Positions 40,910-48,950 of a stretch of DNA of 54,629 bases are shown here, piece after piece. Within the stretch, counting starts at the first letter, position 1. The number at the start of each line of letters is the position of its first letter. The notes beneath the pieces are model-generated. The model made no database searches. It was not told where the DNA came from and was given only the letters and a program-made list of their open reading frames with translations. Source of the DNA: JBIYSM02 sp044759095 (GTDB lineage: Bacteria; Bacillota; Bacilli; Brevibacillales; Brevibacillaceae). The stretch is from NCBI RefSeq assembly GCF_044759095.2, contig NZ_JBIYSM020000032.1, positions 1 to 54,629 on the forward strand, written 5' to 3'. The translations under genes and the position numbers were made by a program.

Positions 40910-42880
40910 ATGCCAGACTGGTCCTACCTGCCGCTCTTTCGTCCCCTGCTGTTTCGTCTGCCTGCAGAGTTTTCCCGGGAGCTTACCCTGCGGGCGATGG
41001 GGACGCTGGCCAGAATGCCTGGCGGGACGTTTGTGATAGAAACCATGGGACATATGAACCCGCCAGCCAGTCTTAAGCGAACCCACTGGGGCCTTTCTTT
41101 TCCCAGCCCGGTCGGATTGGGGGCGGGCCTCGATACAGAAGCTCGGGCGCTCCCCGCTTTGGCCAAATTCGGCTTTGGCTACCTCGAATTGGGACCTGTC
41201 ACACTTGAACCGATCAGTCCAGCAGAAAAAGTGGAGCGACGCACTGCTGAGGGTGCCATCGTTTATCCGGAACCGCAGGCTTCCGTTGGGGTAAACCCAT
41301 TAGTCAACCGGCTGGAAGCTTCCAAACCAAAGAACCTGCCGCTTGCAGCGCGACTCGGATTTCAACCAGGGTGCGGTCCTGCCGAAGCAGCCGCAGAACA
41401 GATCAGCCTCGCTGAGAAGCTAGCTCCCTTCTGTTCATTTTTTACCGTGGAAACCGGGTGGAAATGCTGGGAGGCCGCCGAATGGCGGGAGCACCTTCAG
41501 CGGCTTTCCCAGGCGATTCGGTATCCGATGCTTGCAGTAATTCCGCCTGACATGTCGCCACAGGAGCTGGAGAAGATGCTGCATCCGGCGGCAGAACTGG
41601 GAATCCAGGGAGTCGTCGTGGCCGGAGGGGCTTCCGTCTGTGATGAGACACCCGGCTTTCTTACCGGGCGCCCGACCCGCACATGCAGTCTGGAAACGGT
41701 ACGGTACATCCGGGAGCGATGGGGCGAACGCTTCGTGGTCATCGGCTCCGGCGGCATCCACGAGCCGTCAGACGCACTGGAAATGCTGGCAGCCGGTGCA
41801 TCATTCGTGCAGCTGCACAGCGGCCTGGTCTACTCAGGACCGGGGCTGCCCAAGCGCATTAACGAAGCCATCGTTTTGACGCAGGCAGCAAAAGCCGATT
41901 CCGCTGCAGTTCCCCTGCAGAAAAACAAGATTCCGCTCCTGTCCGCTTGGATGTGCGCTGTTTTGCTTGCGATCGGCATGATTGTCGGAGGGAGCTTGGC
42001 CTGGCTGGTTGCCGTTACGACAGTAGTCCTGCCTTACGACGAAGCGTTTCTGGGAATCACCCGCGCACAACTGCAGCAGATCAACGAGAGACTGCTTTTA
42101 TTCATGTCACATGACCGCATCAGCCTGGCCGGAACCATGATCTCCATCGGAATCATCTACCTAGAGCTCGCTCTGTTTGGTCTGCGCGATCGTCTCCACT
42201 GGGCGCGACAGGTTCTGCTCATTTCCGGTTCTGCAGGATTCGCCAGTTTTTTTCTGTTTATCGGGTACGGTTACTTCGATATCCTGCACGCGGTCCTTTC
42301 CCTCTCGCTTTTTCCCTTGTTTGTTCTAGGCGTACGGGCGCCAGCCGATCAAACGCTGCCAGCTTTGCCGCCTCAGCTTCGCAACAACCGCACATGGGTT
42401 TGTTCGCTGTGGGGACAGCTCTGTTTCGTCATCATCGGATTTGGCCTGACAGCGGCTGGCCTCGTGATCTCGATCATCGGAATGACACACGTTTTCGTAC
42501 CGGAGGATTTGGCCTATCTTTGCGCCACACCGGAGATGCTGAGCGCGATCAATGAACGGCTGATTCCCCTGATCGCCCACGACCGGGCCGGCTTTGGCGG
42601 AGCACTCGTCTCCGATGGCCTGGCTGTTTTACTGATCAGTCTCTGGGGCTTTCGGCAGGGCTCACGCTGGATTTGGTGGACGCTGCTCCTCGCGGGAGTG
42701 CCTGGTTTTGCATCCGGAATCGGGATTCACTACGCGGTGGGTTACACGGATTTTTGGCACCTCTTCCCGGCCTTTGTCGCCGCTCTCTTGTTTGCGGTTG
42801 GACTGGTTCTGACGTATCCGTATCTTTGTCATATAAGAAAACCCACCCGGCTCAAGACCACCCCAAAAAGTGAAGAGTAG
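40910..42880 (+). CDS. Dihydroorotate dehydrogenase-like protein fused to a duplicated membrane domain
   Basis: Fusion of 656 aa. Residues about 1-335 follow a class 2 (quinone-type) PyrD: PSPVGLGAGLDTEARAL, GFGYLELGPVTLEP and the FMN-phosphate site VIGSGGIHEPSDALEMLAAG, then SFVQLHSGLVYSGPGLP. Two features of active PyrD are missing: the lysine of AGxDK is Thr76, and the catalytic NxSSPNT segment is replaced by FTVETGWKC. The C-terminal part (about 350-645) is two similar four-helix membrane units, each with an INERL then HDR motif and an SAGFAS/VPGFAS turn. It probably binds FMN but with another activity or none. The last 14 codons lie within element copy I. Confidence 0.8.
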   Translation: MPDWSYLPLFRPLLFRLPAEFSRELTLRAMGTLARMPGGTFVIETMGHMNPPASLKRTHWGLSFPSPVGLGAGLDTEARALPALAKFGFGYLELGPVTLEPISPAEKVERRTAEGAIVYPEPQASVGVNPLVNRLEASKPKNLPLAARLGFQPGCGPAEAAAEQISLAEKLAPFCSFFTVETGWKCWEAAEWREHLQRLSQAIRYPMLAVIPPDMSPQELEKMLHPAAELGIQGVVVAGGASVCDETPGFLTGRPTRTCSLETVRYIRERWGERFVVIGSGGIHEPSDALEMLAAGASFVQLHSGLVYSGPGLPKRINEAIVLTQAAKADSAAVPLQKNKIPLLSAWMCAVLLAIGMIVGGSLAWLVAVTTVVLPYDEAFLGITRAQLQQINERLLLFMSHDRISLAGTMISIGIIYLELALFGLRDRLHWARQVLLISGSAGFASFFLFIGYGYFDILHAVLSLSLFPLFVLGVRAPADQTLPALPPQLRNNRTWVCSLWGQLCFVIIGFGLTAAGLVISIIGMTHVFVPEDLAYLCATPEMLSAINERLIPLIAHDRAGFGGALVSDGLAVLLISLWGFRQGSRWIWWTLLLAGVPGFASGIGIHYAVGYTDFWHLFPAFVAALLFAVGLVLTYPYLCHIRKPTRLKTTPKSEE

Positions 42881-42996
42881 CTATGCAGAGTATTCCGATT
42901 ACTTTTTGGGGGCCCCGTATTTGCGCTTCGCCGGGCGGGGCCCCGAACACTTTTCTAGCGGCTGTATGGGATGTCCATATTTATAAATTCTTATAC
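42838..42996 (+). repeat. Interspersed hairpin element, copy I with a different inner hairpin
   Basis: Outer stem CCCACCCGGC (42842-42851) / GCCGGGCGGGG (42930-42940), conserved block and tail as elsewhere, but the usual inner stem is replaced by a perfect 11-bp stem CCCCAAAAAGT (42861-42871) / ACTTTTTGGGG (42901-42911). The first part encodes the C terminus of the preceding gene. Confidence 0.92.
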
Positions 42997-42999
42997 ACT

Positions 43000-43034
43000 G
43001 AAAAAAGCAGGCTCGTAGGCCTGCTTTTTTCGTT
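43000..43034. terminator. Bidirectional terminator
   Basis: AAAAAAGCAGG / CCTGCTTTTTT hairpin between convergent genes, 3 nt after element copy I. Confidence 0.85.
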
Positions 43035-43046
43035 TGGTTTCGCTGA

Positions 43047-45161
43047 TCAGTAGAAGACGCGAACCACGATATCATCAAAGTCGGTGTTGTTCAAGGCATC
43101 AATGAAGGTGTCCAAGTCGTCAAACGCCTCTTCCAACGTGATTGTCATTTCTTTGCTTGAATCGGGATAAAAGACGAAGTGTACGTCCTCGGGATCGTTT
43201 TCGTCAATGATTTCCGGCAGCAGGTCGTTGCTTAACACCTCGATCAAGGTGTATTCCTTGTAGCCGTCACCGGAATCTCCGCCGTCGTTCCCAGGTTCTG
43301 TAAAGGCAACCGTGTACACCGTTGGGTTGTCACGGTCACGCTTGTCAATCCAAACCAGACGGTTGCCGCCCATACGCGGTTCGGTAATCTCTGCATCCTC
43401 TGACCACAGGTAGTCGCTGTATTGCCCTTCCACCAAATCATACAGCTCATGGAAGTACTTGCCCTTTCCGACGGCATTGCGGTTGTCGTCGAAGTAGATG
43501 AAGTTGCCTGCCGCCTGGGGGCGGATCTGGTCGCGAGCTGCGCTGCGCAATACCTCTCGGGTCCTGCCTCTTTCAAGGTCGTAATAATACAAATCCCAGT
43601 TGTCGTCTACAAATTGGCTCCATACAATGAAGCTGCTTCCAAGTCGCGCATCCTCTACCTTGGCTTTGTCCTCAAGTACTTCCAACTCGTCTTCTTCTTT
43701 GAGATTGTAGAGATAAATCTTGCCGTAATCGGAACCTTCGTCTGTTATCCATACAAGGTAGTCGCCGTTGATATCCAGGCTTTTCGGCTTTTTGCGCAGT
43801 CTCTTGATTTCCTTGGTTTCACCCGAAGACAGGTTGGTGACGTTCAGGGTGTAGTTTCGGCCCTCGTGAATCCAGAACAGCTGGCTGCCGGACAGTTCGT
43901 ACATGTCACCGAGCGGTTCTTCAGCTTTTTTCGTAACCCTCTCTCGGACTCCTTTGCGGATGTTGTACGAAATGAGCGCTTCAGCATCGCCGTCGTACCA
44001 AACTGCGTACTGGTTGCTGACAAGCGGACGCTCCGGATCGGTCTCGGTATCGCTGATCACGGCCATCTTTTTCGTTTCCACATCAAACAAAACAACCGAA
44101 TTGTCGTCTCCTTCGTTCACATAAACCACGTAGCGCGAGTCACCGTCAGGCTGGCTCGGTTCACCGTTCAGGCCGCCGATTGGCTCGATTTCTTCGTCAT
44201 CTACATCGTAGAGAAACAGCTGTGCTTTTTTGTCTTCATTCAGCTTTGCAAAGAGGACGTAGTCTCCGTAGATGCTCGGCCTGATCTTGTCATAGATGTT
44301 GTGCTCGATGTAAGAGTTGCCCTCTTCATCCGTATCGTATACTTTCAGATCGTTGTCTTCCAGATAGAGGATGAAATCGCCGTACATTTGCGGGTATTCT
44401 TGTTCGTCTGAATCATCGGTCATGCGAGTTTCCTTGCCTTTGCTGATGTCGTACAGGTACACTTCCTTGTTTTGATTTCGGGAATCCTCGTAGACGATTT
44501 TGGTGCCCACCATGTTGGGGTTCTTCTGTTGGCTGCGGTGGGTGCTCGCGGAATACTCCTGCCGTTTGCTCAAGCTGTAGTAATAAATATCGGCGTTGCC
44601 GTTGCGCTGATCTTCCCACGCGACGTAGCCGTTGCCGACGGTTGGATGGCTTGCCTTGCCGCTTTGGGAGACCCGAAGTTCTTGGTTCTTGTTGATATCG
44701 TAGGCATATATATCCGATTTCCCGTCACGCTCGTCCGTCCAGACCACGTAGCTGCCTTGAATCTCCAGTTCGGAAGCCGCTGCCGTACCGGACGTCAACC
44801 GGCGTTCCGTCTTTTTGGCAATGTCGTAGAGGTATACATCGGTGCCGCCATGGCGCGAATCGATCCAGGCTATGTAGTTGCCGTCCACCTTCAGATACGA
44901 TTTTTGCGTGCCATTCGCGACCACTCGTGTCTCTGTTTTTTCCTTCAAATCATACAGGGTGATTGCGCGGTCCGTATCATTCTCAGAAATCCACACTGCG
45001 TAATTTTTGGATAGATCAATACCGGCTTTAGACGGCTGAGGTTGATCCGGCACTATTTTCATTTCGGTTCCAATCTCTTCTGCCTGTGCCGGCGTTCCGC
45101 TCCAGAAGGATGCTGCCAGCAAAGCGGCGCTGAGCCATCCTTGGATGCGTCTGTGTTTCAT
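43047..45161 (-). CDS. Secreted beta-propeller repeat protein (TolB-like)
   Basis: Exported protein of 704 aa. After a signal peptide (about residues 1-27, ending PAQAEE) it is built of at least ten repeats of about 45 residues, each of the type 'YVVWTDERDGKSDIYAYDI', with VxGNYVAW-like strands followed by DIYYYDL-like strands. This is the TolB/PD40-like propeller pattern also seen in bacterial cell-surface proteins. The last 90 residues form a separate acidic region (YKEYTLIEVLSNDLLPEI...). The ligand and role are unknown. It is transcribed from a promoter whose -35 box touches the T run of the SR1 terminator. Confidence 0.82.
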   Translation of the reverse strand: MKHRRIQGWLSAALLAASFWSGTPAQAEEIGTEMKIVPDQPQPSKAGIDLSKNYAVWISENDTDRAITLYDLKEKTETRVVANGTQKSYLKVDGNYIAWIDSRHGGTDVYLYDIAKKTERRLTSGTAAASELEIQGSYVVWTDERDGKSDIYAYDINKNQELRVSQSGKASHPTVGNGYVAWEDQRNGNADIYYYSLSKRQEYSASTHRSQQKNPNMVGTKIVYEDSRNQNKEVYLYDISKGKETRMTDDSDEQEYPQMYGDFILYLEDNDLKVYDTDEEGNSYIEHNIYDKIRPSIYGDYVLFAKLNEDKKAQLFLYDVDDEEIEPIGGLNGEPSQPDGDSRYVVYVNEGDDNSVVLFDVETKKMAVISDTETDPERPLVSNQYAVWYDGDAEALISYNIRKGVRERVTKKAEEPLGDMYELSGSQLFWIHEGRNYTLNVTNLSSGETKEIKRLRKKPKSLDINGDYLVWITDEGSDYGKIYLYNLKEEDELEVLEDKAKVEDARLGSSFIVWSQFVDDNWDLYYYDLERGRTREVLRSAARDQIRPQAAGNFIYFDDNRNAVGKGKYFHELYDLVEGQYSDYLWSEDAEITEPRMGGNRLVWIDKRDRDNPTVYTVAFTEPGNDGGDSGDGYKEYTLIEVLSNDLLPEIIDENDPEDVHFVFYPDSSKEMTITLEEAFDDLDTFIDALNNTDFDDIVVRVFY

Positions 45162-45202
45162 GGAAAAATTCCTCCTCTTCCCAACTTTTTAACTCTTCTC
45201 CA

Positions 45203-45230
45203 TTATTAGGGATGAAGGGGTGGATGTCAA
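45203..45230 (-). promoter_or_regulatory. Promoter of the beta-propeller gene
   Basis: TTGACA (45225-45230), 16-nt spacer, TAATAA (45203-45208) on the minus strand; the -35 directly follows the U tract of the SR1-type terminator. Confidence 0.65.
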
Positions 45231-45485
45231 AAAAAAAAATAAGACGCCCGTAGGTGAGCGCCTGCTTCTCTATACGTTATACAGATTACTCCTGTTCCGT
45301 CTGGTCGCGTTTGCGGCAGTCGCAGTCGCAGACGCCGTAAAGCGTTTTCACTTGATTGGACTCAAAGTGATCGATGATCGTACCGCACGTCTGACAAACA
45401 ATCGTACCCATAAGAAGGATCCCTCCGGAAAAGTAGTGCCGGGCAAAAAGGATTTGGCCGTTAACTAGTCATACAATTTGAGGAT
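45230..45485 (-). ncRNA. sr1: SR1-type dual-function small RNA
   Basis: A transcription unit of roughly 250 nt with its own promoter (45492-45520), an SR1P-like ORF (45286-45411) and an intrinsic terminator made of GGCGCTC (45256-45262) and GGGCGTC (45243-45249) plus a long T run. In B. subtilis SR1 both base-pairs with ahrC mRNA and encodes SR1P. Here the coding part and CcpN-type control are visible; base pairing to a target cannot be judged. The 5' end is inferred from the promoter. Confidence 0.82.
45286..45411 (-). CDS. sr1P: SR1P-like small peptide (GapA-interacting peptide of SR1 RNA)
   Basis: ORF of 41 codons. The peptide begins MGTIVCQTCGTIIDHFES, then VKTLYGVCDCDC, very like the B. 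subtilis SR1P start MGTIVCQDCNEAI and its TLYGTCCGQC segment. SR1P binds GapA and promotes GapA-RNase J1 contact in B. subtilis; the same role is inferred here. Paired cysteines (CxxC and CxCxC) suggest metal binding. The ribosome site is GGAGGG, 9 nt before the ATG. The gene lies near speA and yktB, as in B. subtilis. It is too short for routine gene finders. Confidence 0.88.
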   Translation of the reverse strand: MGTIVCQTCGTIIDHFESNQVKTLYGVCDCDCRKRDQTEQE

Positions 45486-45491
45486 ATCTCT

Positions 45492-45520
45492 ATCTTAATA
45501 TGACACACTAATTCCGTCAA
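45492..45520 (-). promoter_or_regulatory. SR1-type RNA promoter
   Basis: TTGACG (45515-45520), 17-nt spacer, TAAGAT (45492-45497) on the minus strand. Confidence 0.72.
45497..45507 (-). promoter_or_regulatory. CcpN-type operator, proximal
   Basis: TGTGTCATATT on the minus strand fits the published CcpN motif TRTGHYATAYW at all positions. It lies in the spacer and -10 region of the SR1-type promoter. Confidence 0.72.
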
Positions 45521-45550
45521 TAAGGAAAATATACGAAAATAAAGATCGAA

Positions 45551-46369
45551 TTAGTATGTCACATTAGAAGGAGTCCGTTGTTCGATCCAGTTGACGACCT
45601 GCTCCAGTACCTCTTCCCGTTCGGGCTCGTTCATTACCTCATGATGCAAACCAGGAAAGCTCACGAAACGTACATCCGGGCTCGGCACTCCGCTGACGAA
45701 GCGCTCCACTGCAGCCGCATTGATCAAACAATCGTCGCCGGCCTGCAGCACAAGCAAAGGGATGTCCAGCTGCTCCCGCTCCTTCCATGCTTCCTGCATC
45801 GCCCGGTGCAGCTCCCGGAACCAACGCACGCTGACTTTTGCATAGTTGTAGGGATCCGTTCGGTACTGTTCCTGTACGTCCGGATCCCTCGTCACCATGA
45901 ACGGCTCGATCTCATTGGGCAGTCGAAGCGTCGGCCAAATGCGATCCATTACGGACGCCAACTGCTTTTTCCATTCCGGGACGGGTATTTTCAGCTCCAG
46001 ACAGGGGGAGGAGAGGATCAACCCGGCCAATGCGTGCCGCTCCTTGTACTGCTGTACGAACCGCGTGGCTACGAGCCCACCTAAACTGTGCCCCAGCACG
46101 AACACAGTCCGCCTTCCATTGTTTGCGGTTCGCGCTTCCTCCACCCATCCCTCCACAGCGTCCAGGTACTGTTCAAAGCGGTCGATGTGTCCTTTCAGTC
46201 CGGGAGATCTTCCCCACCCCGGCAAATCTCCCGACACCACTTCTATGCCATGTTCGTTGAGAAAGCTCGCCACATGAGCATACCTGCCGTGATGCTCCCC
46301 TGTGCCATGAATGAGAACCACCGTGGCTCGCGGCTCCTCCACCTTCCAGTTGTGCCGGAACAATTTCAT
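45551..46369 (-). CDS. Alpha/beta hydrolase, monoglyceride lipase/lysophospholipase type
   Basis: Serine hydrolase of 272 aa without a signal peptide. The pattern VVLIHGTGEHHGRYAHVASFLNEHG near the start is typical of monoacylglycerol lipases. The nucleophile is in VFVLGHSLGGLVATR (about residue 94), the acid in LVLQAGDDCLI (about 214) and the base in PGLHHEVMNEPE (about 244), so the triad is complete. Esters of glycerol or lysophospholipids are the likely substrates. Its last codons double as a CcpN-type operator for the RNA downstream. Confidence 0.88.
   Translation of the reverse strand: MKLFRHNWKVEEPRATVVLIHGTGEHHGRYAHVASFLNEHGIEVVSGDLPGWGRSPGLKGHIDRFEQYLDAVEGWVEEARTANNGRRTVFVLGHSLGGLVATRFVQQYKERHALAGLILSSPCLELKIPVPEWKKQLASVMDRIWPTLRLPNEIEPFMVTRDPDVQEQYRTDPYNYAKVSVRWFRELHRAMQEAWKEREQLDIPLLVLQAGDDCLINAAAVERFVSGVPSPDVRFVSFPGLHHEVMNEPEREEVLEQVVNWIEQRTPSNVTY
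45553..45563 (-). promoter_or_regulatory. CcpN-type operator, distal
   Basis: TGTGACATACT on the minus strand also fits TRTGHYATAYW at all positions. It lies about 33 nt upstream of the -35 box and overlaps the stop codon of the hydrolase gene. Confidence 0.68.
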
Positions 46370-46437
46370 AGTACTCCCTACCTTTCAACACAAAACGGAG
46401 CAGAGGAATCCCTCTGCCCGTATGGAATGACCACTTT

Positions 46438-46737
46438 CTAATATTGATTTTCCTCAAACGGCATGGACGGTAAACACTCCTGAAAGAAATGGGATAACGC
46501 CTCCGCCTCGTTCGGACAGTCTAGGCGAAAAATCTTTTGCAGATAGTTGGGATTAATCGCATCCTCGGAACTCAGAAGGGTAGATTGCCCGGTTTGCATG
46601 CAAATCACCAATGGCTTTCCATAGAACTTGTGCGTGTAAATGATTCCAAAATCGTGTCGGGTTCGATCCGTTACAAATCCGAGAAACCGGACCTTTGCGG
46701 TCTCCGTCACTTCGTACAAGTTGTCGTAGTGATCCAT
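46438..46737 (-). CDS. DUF3055 family small protein
   Basis: Soluble 99-aa protein, beta-rich. The sequence (LYEVTETAKVRFLGFVTDRTRHDFGIIYTHKFYGKPLVICMQTG, then a C-terminal LSSEDAINPNYLQKIF) matches my recollection of DUF3055; the function is unknown. It has an AGGAGGG site before the ATG at 46737. The 68 bases to the hydrolase gene contain no obvious terminator, so the two could be cotranscribed. Confidence 0.75.
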   Translation of the reverse strand: MDHYDNLYEVTETAKVRFLGFVTDRTRHDFGIIYTHKFYGKPLVICMQTGQSTLLSSEDAINPNYLQKIFRLDCPNEAEALSHFFQECLPSMPFEENQY

Positions 46738-46890
46738 TCAGCAATCCCTCCTGTTCGTTCGTTTTTTAAATATTTTGATTTCTATAAGTTTACCATAATG
46801 CCCCTCCGCTGTCATTCATCCTTTTGGCCCAAAATGATTCGTATTTACAGAAAAACCGCCTTCATCTGAGGAAGACGGCTGTGGATACTC

Positions 46891-47415
46891 TCAGCTAATC
46901 AGGTGCTGGGTATTGGGGATACGATCCTCGCTTTCCTGAATCCAGCGAACTTTCTCTGCTCCGTGCAAGGACTGGGCGACGAACGACAGGCACTCGAAGA
47001 AAAGTTCCACCACTGCCGTGCTGTAGCGCTCTTCCAGTTTCTCGAGGGCGTAGGTCAGTCGAAATATAGACGGAACACAGCGGCGGCTTGCTTCAATCGC
47101 TTCCCTGCCCTTGATGGTGGGGTAAACGTGTACCACACGTCCGTCCTGCTCCGACTTTTCGATCGTGACCAAGCCCTTTTCCATCAGCTTTTTAATATGG
47201 ATCACGATGGAAGAGGGATGCCAGAACGTCCAGTCGGCAATCTGCGTGACGCGAACTCCTTCGTAACAGTAAATGATCCACAGGATATTCAGCTGTACGG
47301 ACGAATCGAGATCCGCATCCTTGGCAGCCCGTTCCCAGTCTTCTTTATTCACGACGTCAATGGCGCGCATCGTATTCAATGTCTCATAAATGTGCCGTAT
47401 TGATACCTCTTGCAT
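46891..47415 (-). CDS. ScoC/Hpr-like MarR family regulator
   Basis: Winged-helix protein of 174 aa. LNILWIIYCYEGVRVTQIADWTFWHPSSIVIHIKKLMEKGLVTIEKSEQDGRVVHVYPTIKGREAI (about residues 48-113) is a MarR-type DNA-binding domain close in style to ScoC (Hpr), the transition-state repressor of proteases and sporulation in Bacillus; N- and C-terminal helices would dimerise. The ATG at 47415 is 9 nt after GGAGGAG; a GTG three codons upstream is too close. Its promoter is at 47475-47503. Targets are not visible in this window. Confidence 0.78.
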   Translation of the reverse strand: MQEVSIRHIYETLNTMRAIDVVNKEDWERAAKDADLDSSVQLNILWIIYCYEGVRVTQIADWTFWHPSSIVIHIKKLMEKGLVTIEKSEQDGRVVHVYPTIKGREAIEASRRCVPSIFRLTYALEKLEERYSTAVVELFFECLSFVAQSLHGAEKVRWIQESEDRIPNTQHLIS

Positions 47416-47474
47416 CCGGTGCACTCCTCCATTAACCCTCTTTTTCCCTTGCGAAAAGATGAAATATTATGGAC

Positions 47475-47503
47475 ATTATAAACTTTTCTGAAAAAACAAG
47501 CAA
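47475..47503 (-). promoter_or_regulatory. Promoter of the ScoC-like gene
   Basis: TTGCTT (47498-47503), 17-nt spacer, TATAAT (47475-47480) on the minus strand. Confidence 0.65.
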
Positions 47504-47597
47504 TTGTTTTCCTTCTTACATTGGCAAGTTGTCAAAGAGTGGCAGGAGTGCTACACTATTTGAAGGGAATTTTCAGGTACTAGGAGTGAACGAACCC

Positions 47598-48026
47598 GTG
47601 AATTTTCAATCAGCCTATATTTATTTTGTGGAAGGTTCCACAGCTGCCCAGGCGACGTTGGATGACGTGAAAGCGAAGCTGCAGCGATACATAGAGATGA
47701 CCAAAAAAACCGGACAGCAGCTGGGTTGGGCATACGGCGACGCAGCTTTTCCCTACGTCATTGAGGAACGGCCCGAGGGAAAGGATTCGTGGTTCCTCTT
47801 AAAAGGCAAGGATCCCAAGGAATACAAAGCCATCATCTGTGGTGTGGGTTCCAAAGAAGTGAACGGACAGGAAAAGCACTTTATCCAGATCTCCTTGCCT
47901 GAATCGGCCACCCACGGGGACAAAAGCAAGGCAAACGAGTTTTGCCGTTACCTGGCCCGTGAATACAAGGCTGAGTTGCATCTCTTCAACAAGCGTATTC
48001 AGTATTTTCAGCCGCGCAAACCATAG
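47598..48026 (+). CDS. DUF1885 family protein
   Basis: Soluble 142-aa protein. FQSAYIYFVEGSTAAQATLDDVKAKLQRYIEMTKKTGQQLGWAYGDAAFPYVIEERPEG is the typical DUF1885 N-terminal half as I recall it; the C-terminal half (FIQISLPESATHGDKSKANEFCRYLAREY) is also conserved. The function is unknown. The GTG at 47598 is chosen because AGGAGTGA lies 8-9 nt upstream and the family begins here; the open frame to 47469 overlaps the opposite promoter. Confidence 0.72.
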   Translation: MNFQSAYIYFVEGSTAAQATLDDVKAKLQRYIEMTKKTGQQLGWAYGDAAFPYVIEERPEGKDSWFLLKGKDPKEYKAIICGVGSKEVNGQEKHFIQISLPESATHGDKSKANEFCRYLAREYKAELHLFNKRIQYFQPRKP

Positions 48027-48097
48027 TGCACCGAAAAAAACAGTTGGACTTTCCACCGACTGTTTTTATTTTTCCATAAAGATGGGAGGGATAGCTC

Positions 48098-48619
48098 ATG
48101 TTGTACCCGTTTCAAGGACGTTACCCCCGCGTCGCCGACACGGCGTTTCTCGCCCCTGGCGCACGCATCATCGGCGATGTCGTTATCGGCGAACACGCAA
48201 GCGTCTGGTTCAACAGCGTCATTCGCGGTGACGAATCTCTCATTACCCTGGGGGCAGAGGTAAACGTGCAGGACAACTGTACGCTGCACAGCTATGAAGG
48301 ATTTCCCCTGGTGCTGGAGGACCGCGCCTCTGTGGGACACAATGTGATTCTGCACGGTTGCACCGTTTTAAGCGGCGCATTGATCGGGATGGGCTCCATT
48401 CTGCTGGACGGAGTGGAGATCGGCGAGGAGGCTTTTGTTGCCGCCCATACGTTTATCCCGTCCGGCAAGGTCATCCCTCCCCGCGTGATGGTCATGGGCT
48501 CTCCGGGAAAGATCATTCGAGAGCTGACCGAAAGCGATCTGGAAATCGTGCGGATGACCACCCGGGTCTACCGTCAGCGGGCGGAAGCGTACCGTCAGGA
48601 GTACCAATCATTGCCGTAG
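48098..48619 (+). CDS. Gamma-carbonic anhydrase-like hexapeptide-repeat protein (YtoA type)
   Basis: Left-handed beta-helix protein of 173 aa with repeating [LIV]G-x4 hexapeptides (IIGDVVIGEHASVWFNSVIRGDE, then LIGMGSILLDGVEIGEEAFV). The metal-site histidines of gamma-carbonic anhydrases appear in CTLHSYEG and VGHNVILHGC. The C-terminal helix (LEIVRMTTRVYRQRAEAY) packs on the helix in the trimer. Carbonic anhydrase activity is likely but not universal in this family. The ATG follows GATGGGAGGG. Confidence 0.88.
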   Translation: MLYPFQGRYPRVADTAFLAPGARIIGDVVIGEHASVWFNSVIRGDESLITLGAEVNVQDNCTLHSYEGFPLVLEDRASVGHNVILHGCTVLSGALIGMGSILLDGVEIGEEAFVAAHTFIPSGKVIPPRVMVMGSPGKIIRELTESDLEIVRMTTRVYRQRAEAYRQEYQSLP

Positions 48620-48623
48620 GAGG

Positions 48624-48749
48624 TCACCTGACCTGCTGACAAACTTCATCTACGGCGCTTGGGACTGCTTCCGGACGCAAATCCGGGATCATATGACCCG
48701 TATGCGGCAGCAGGTTCACGCCTGGAGGTAATAAACTCAAAGAACAGCA
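48624..48749 (-). pseudogene. Possible remnant of an alpha/beta hydrolase C terminus
   Basis: On the minus strand a frame of about 40 codons reads PPGVNLLPHTGHMIPDLRPE, then a helix and a stop (48624-48626). This looks like the region around the catalytic histidine (H-x-G-H-x-x-P) at the end of alpha/beta hydrolases. Upstream the frame hits a stop, followed by element copy J. No start or ribosome site is present, so it would be a decayed fragment. Chance similarity is possible because it is short. Confidence 0.4.
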
Positions 48750-48758
48750 TCATACAAG

Positions 48759-48901
48759 AAAACCTACCCGGCATTAGCTATTCTCACCCCACTCGGCGGT
48801 AGCTATCGCTGAGCCGAGTGGGGTCCCTTTTTTCGCCGAGCGGGGCCCCGAACACTTTTCTAGCGGCTGTATGGGATGTCCAAATTTATAAATTCATATA
48901 C
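48759..48901 (+). repeat. Interspersed hairpin element, copy J
   Basis: Full copy. The outer arms have single changes (CCTACCCGGC / GCCGAGCGGGG), the inner 11-bp stem is intact and the tail ends aattcatatac. It abuts the terminator of the DUF4912-like gene. Confidence 0.92.
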
Positions 48902-48905
48902 GTTA

Positions 48906-48936
48906 AAAAGGTTCTCCTGAATGGGAGAACCTTTGT
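48906..48936. terminator. Terminator of the DUF4912-like gene
   Basis: AAAGGTTCTCC / GGAGAACCTTT hairpin, 4-5 nt after element copy J. Confidence 0.82.
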
Positions 48937-48950
48937 CTATTGAGTCATGC

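Noticed and set aside
40910..42880. Annotation as pyrD
   Set aside because: Key catalytic residues are missing and half of the protein is a membrane domain; the symbol would be misleading.
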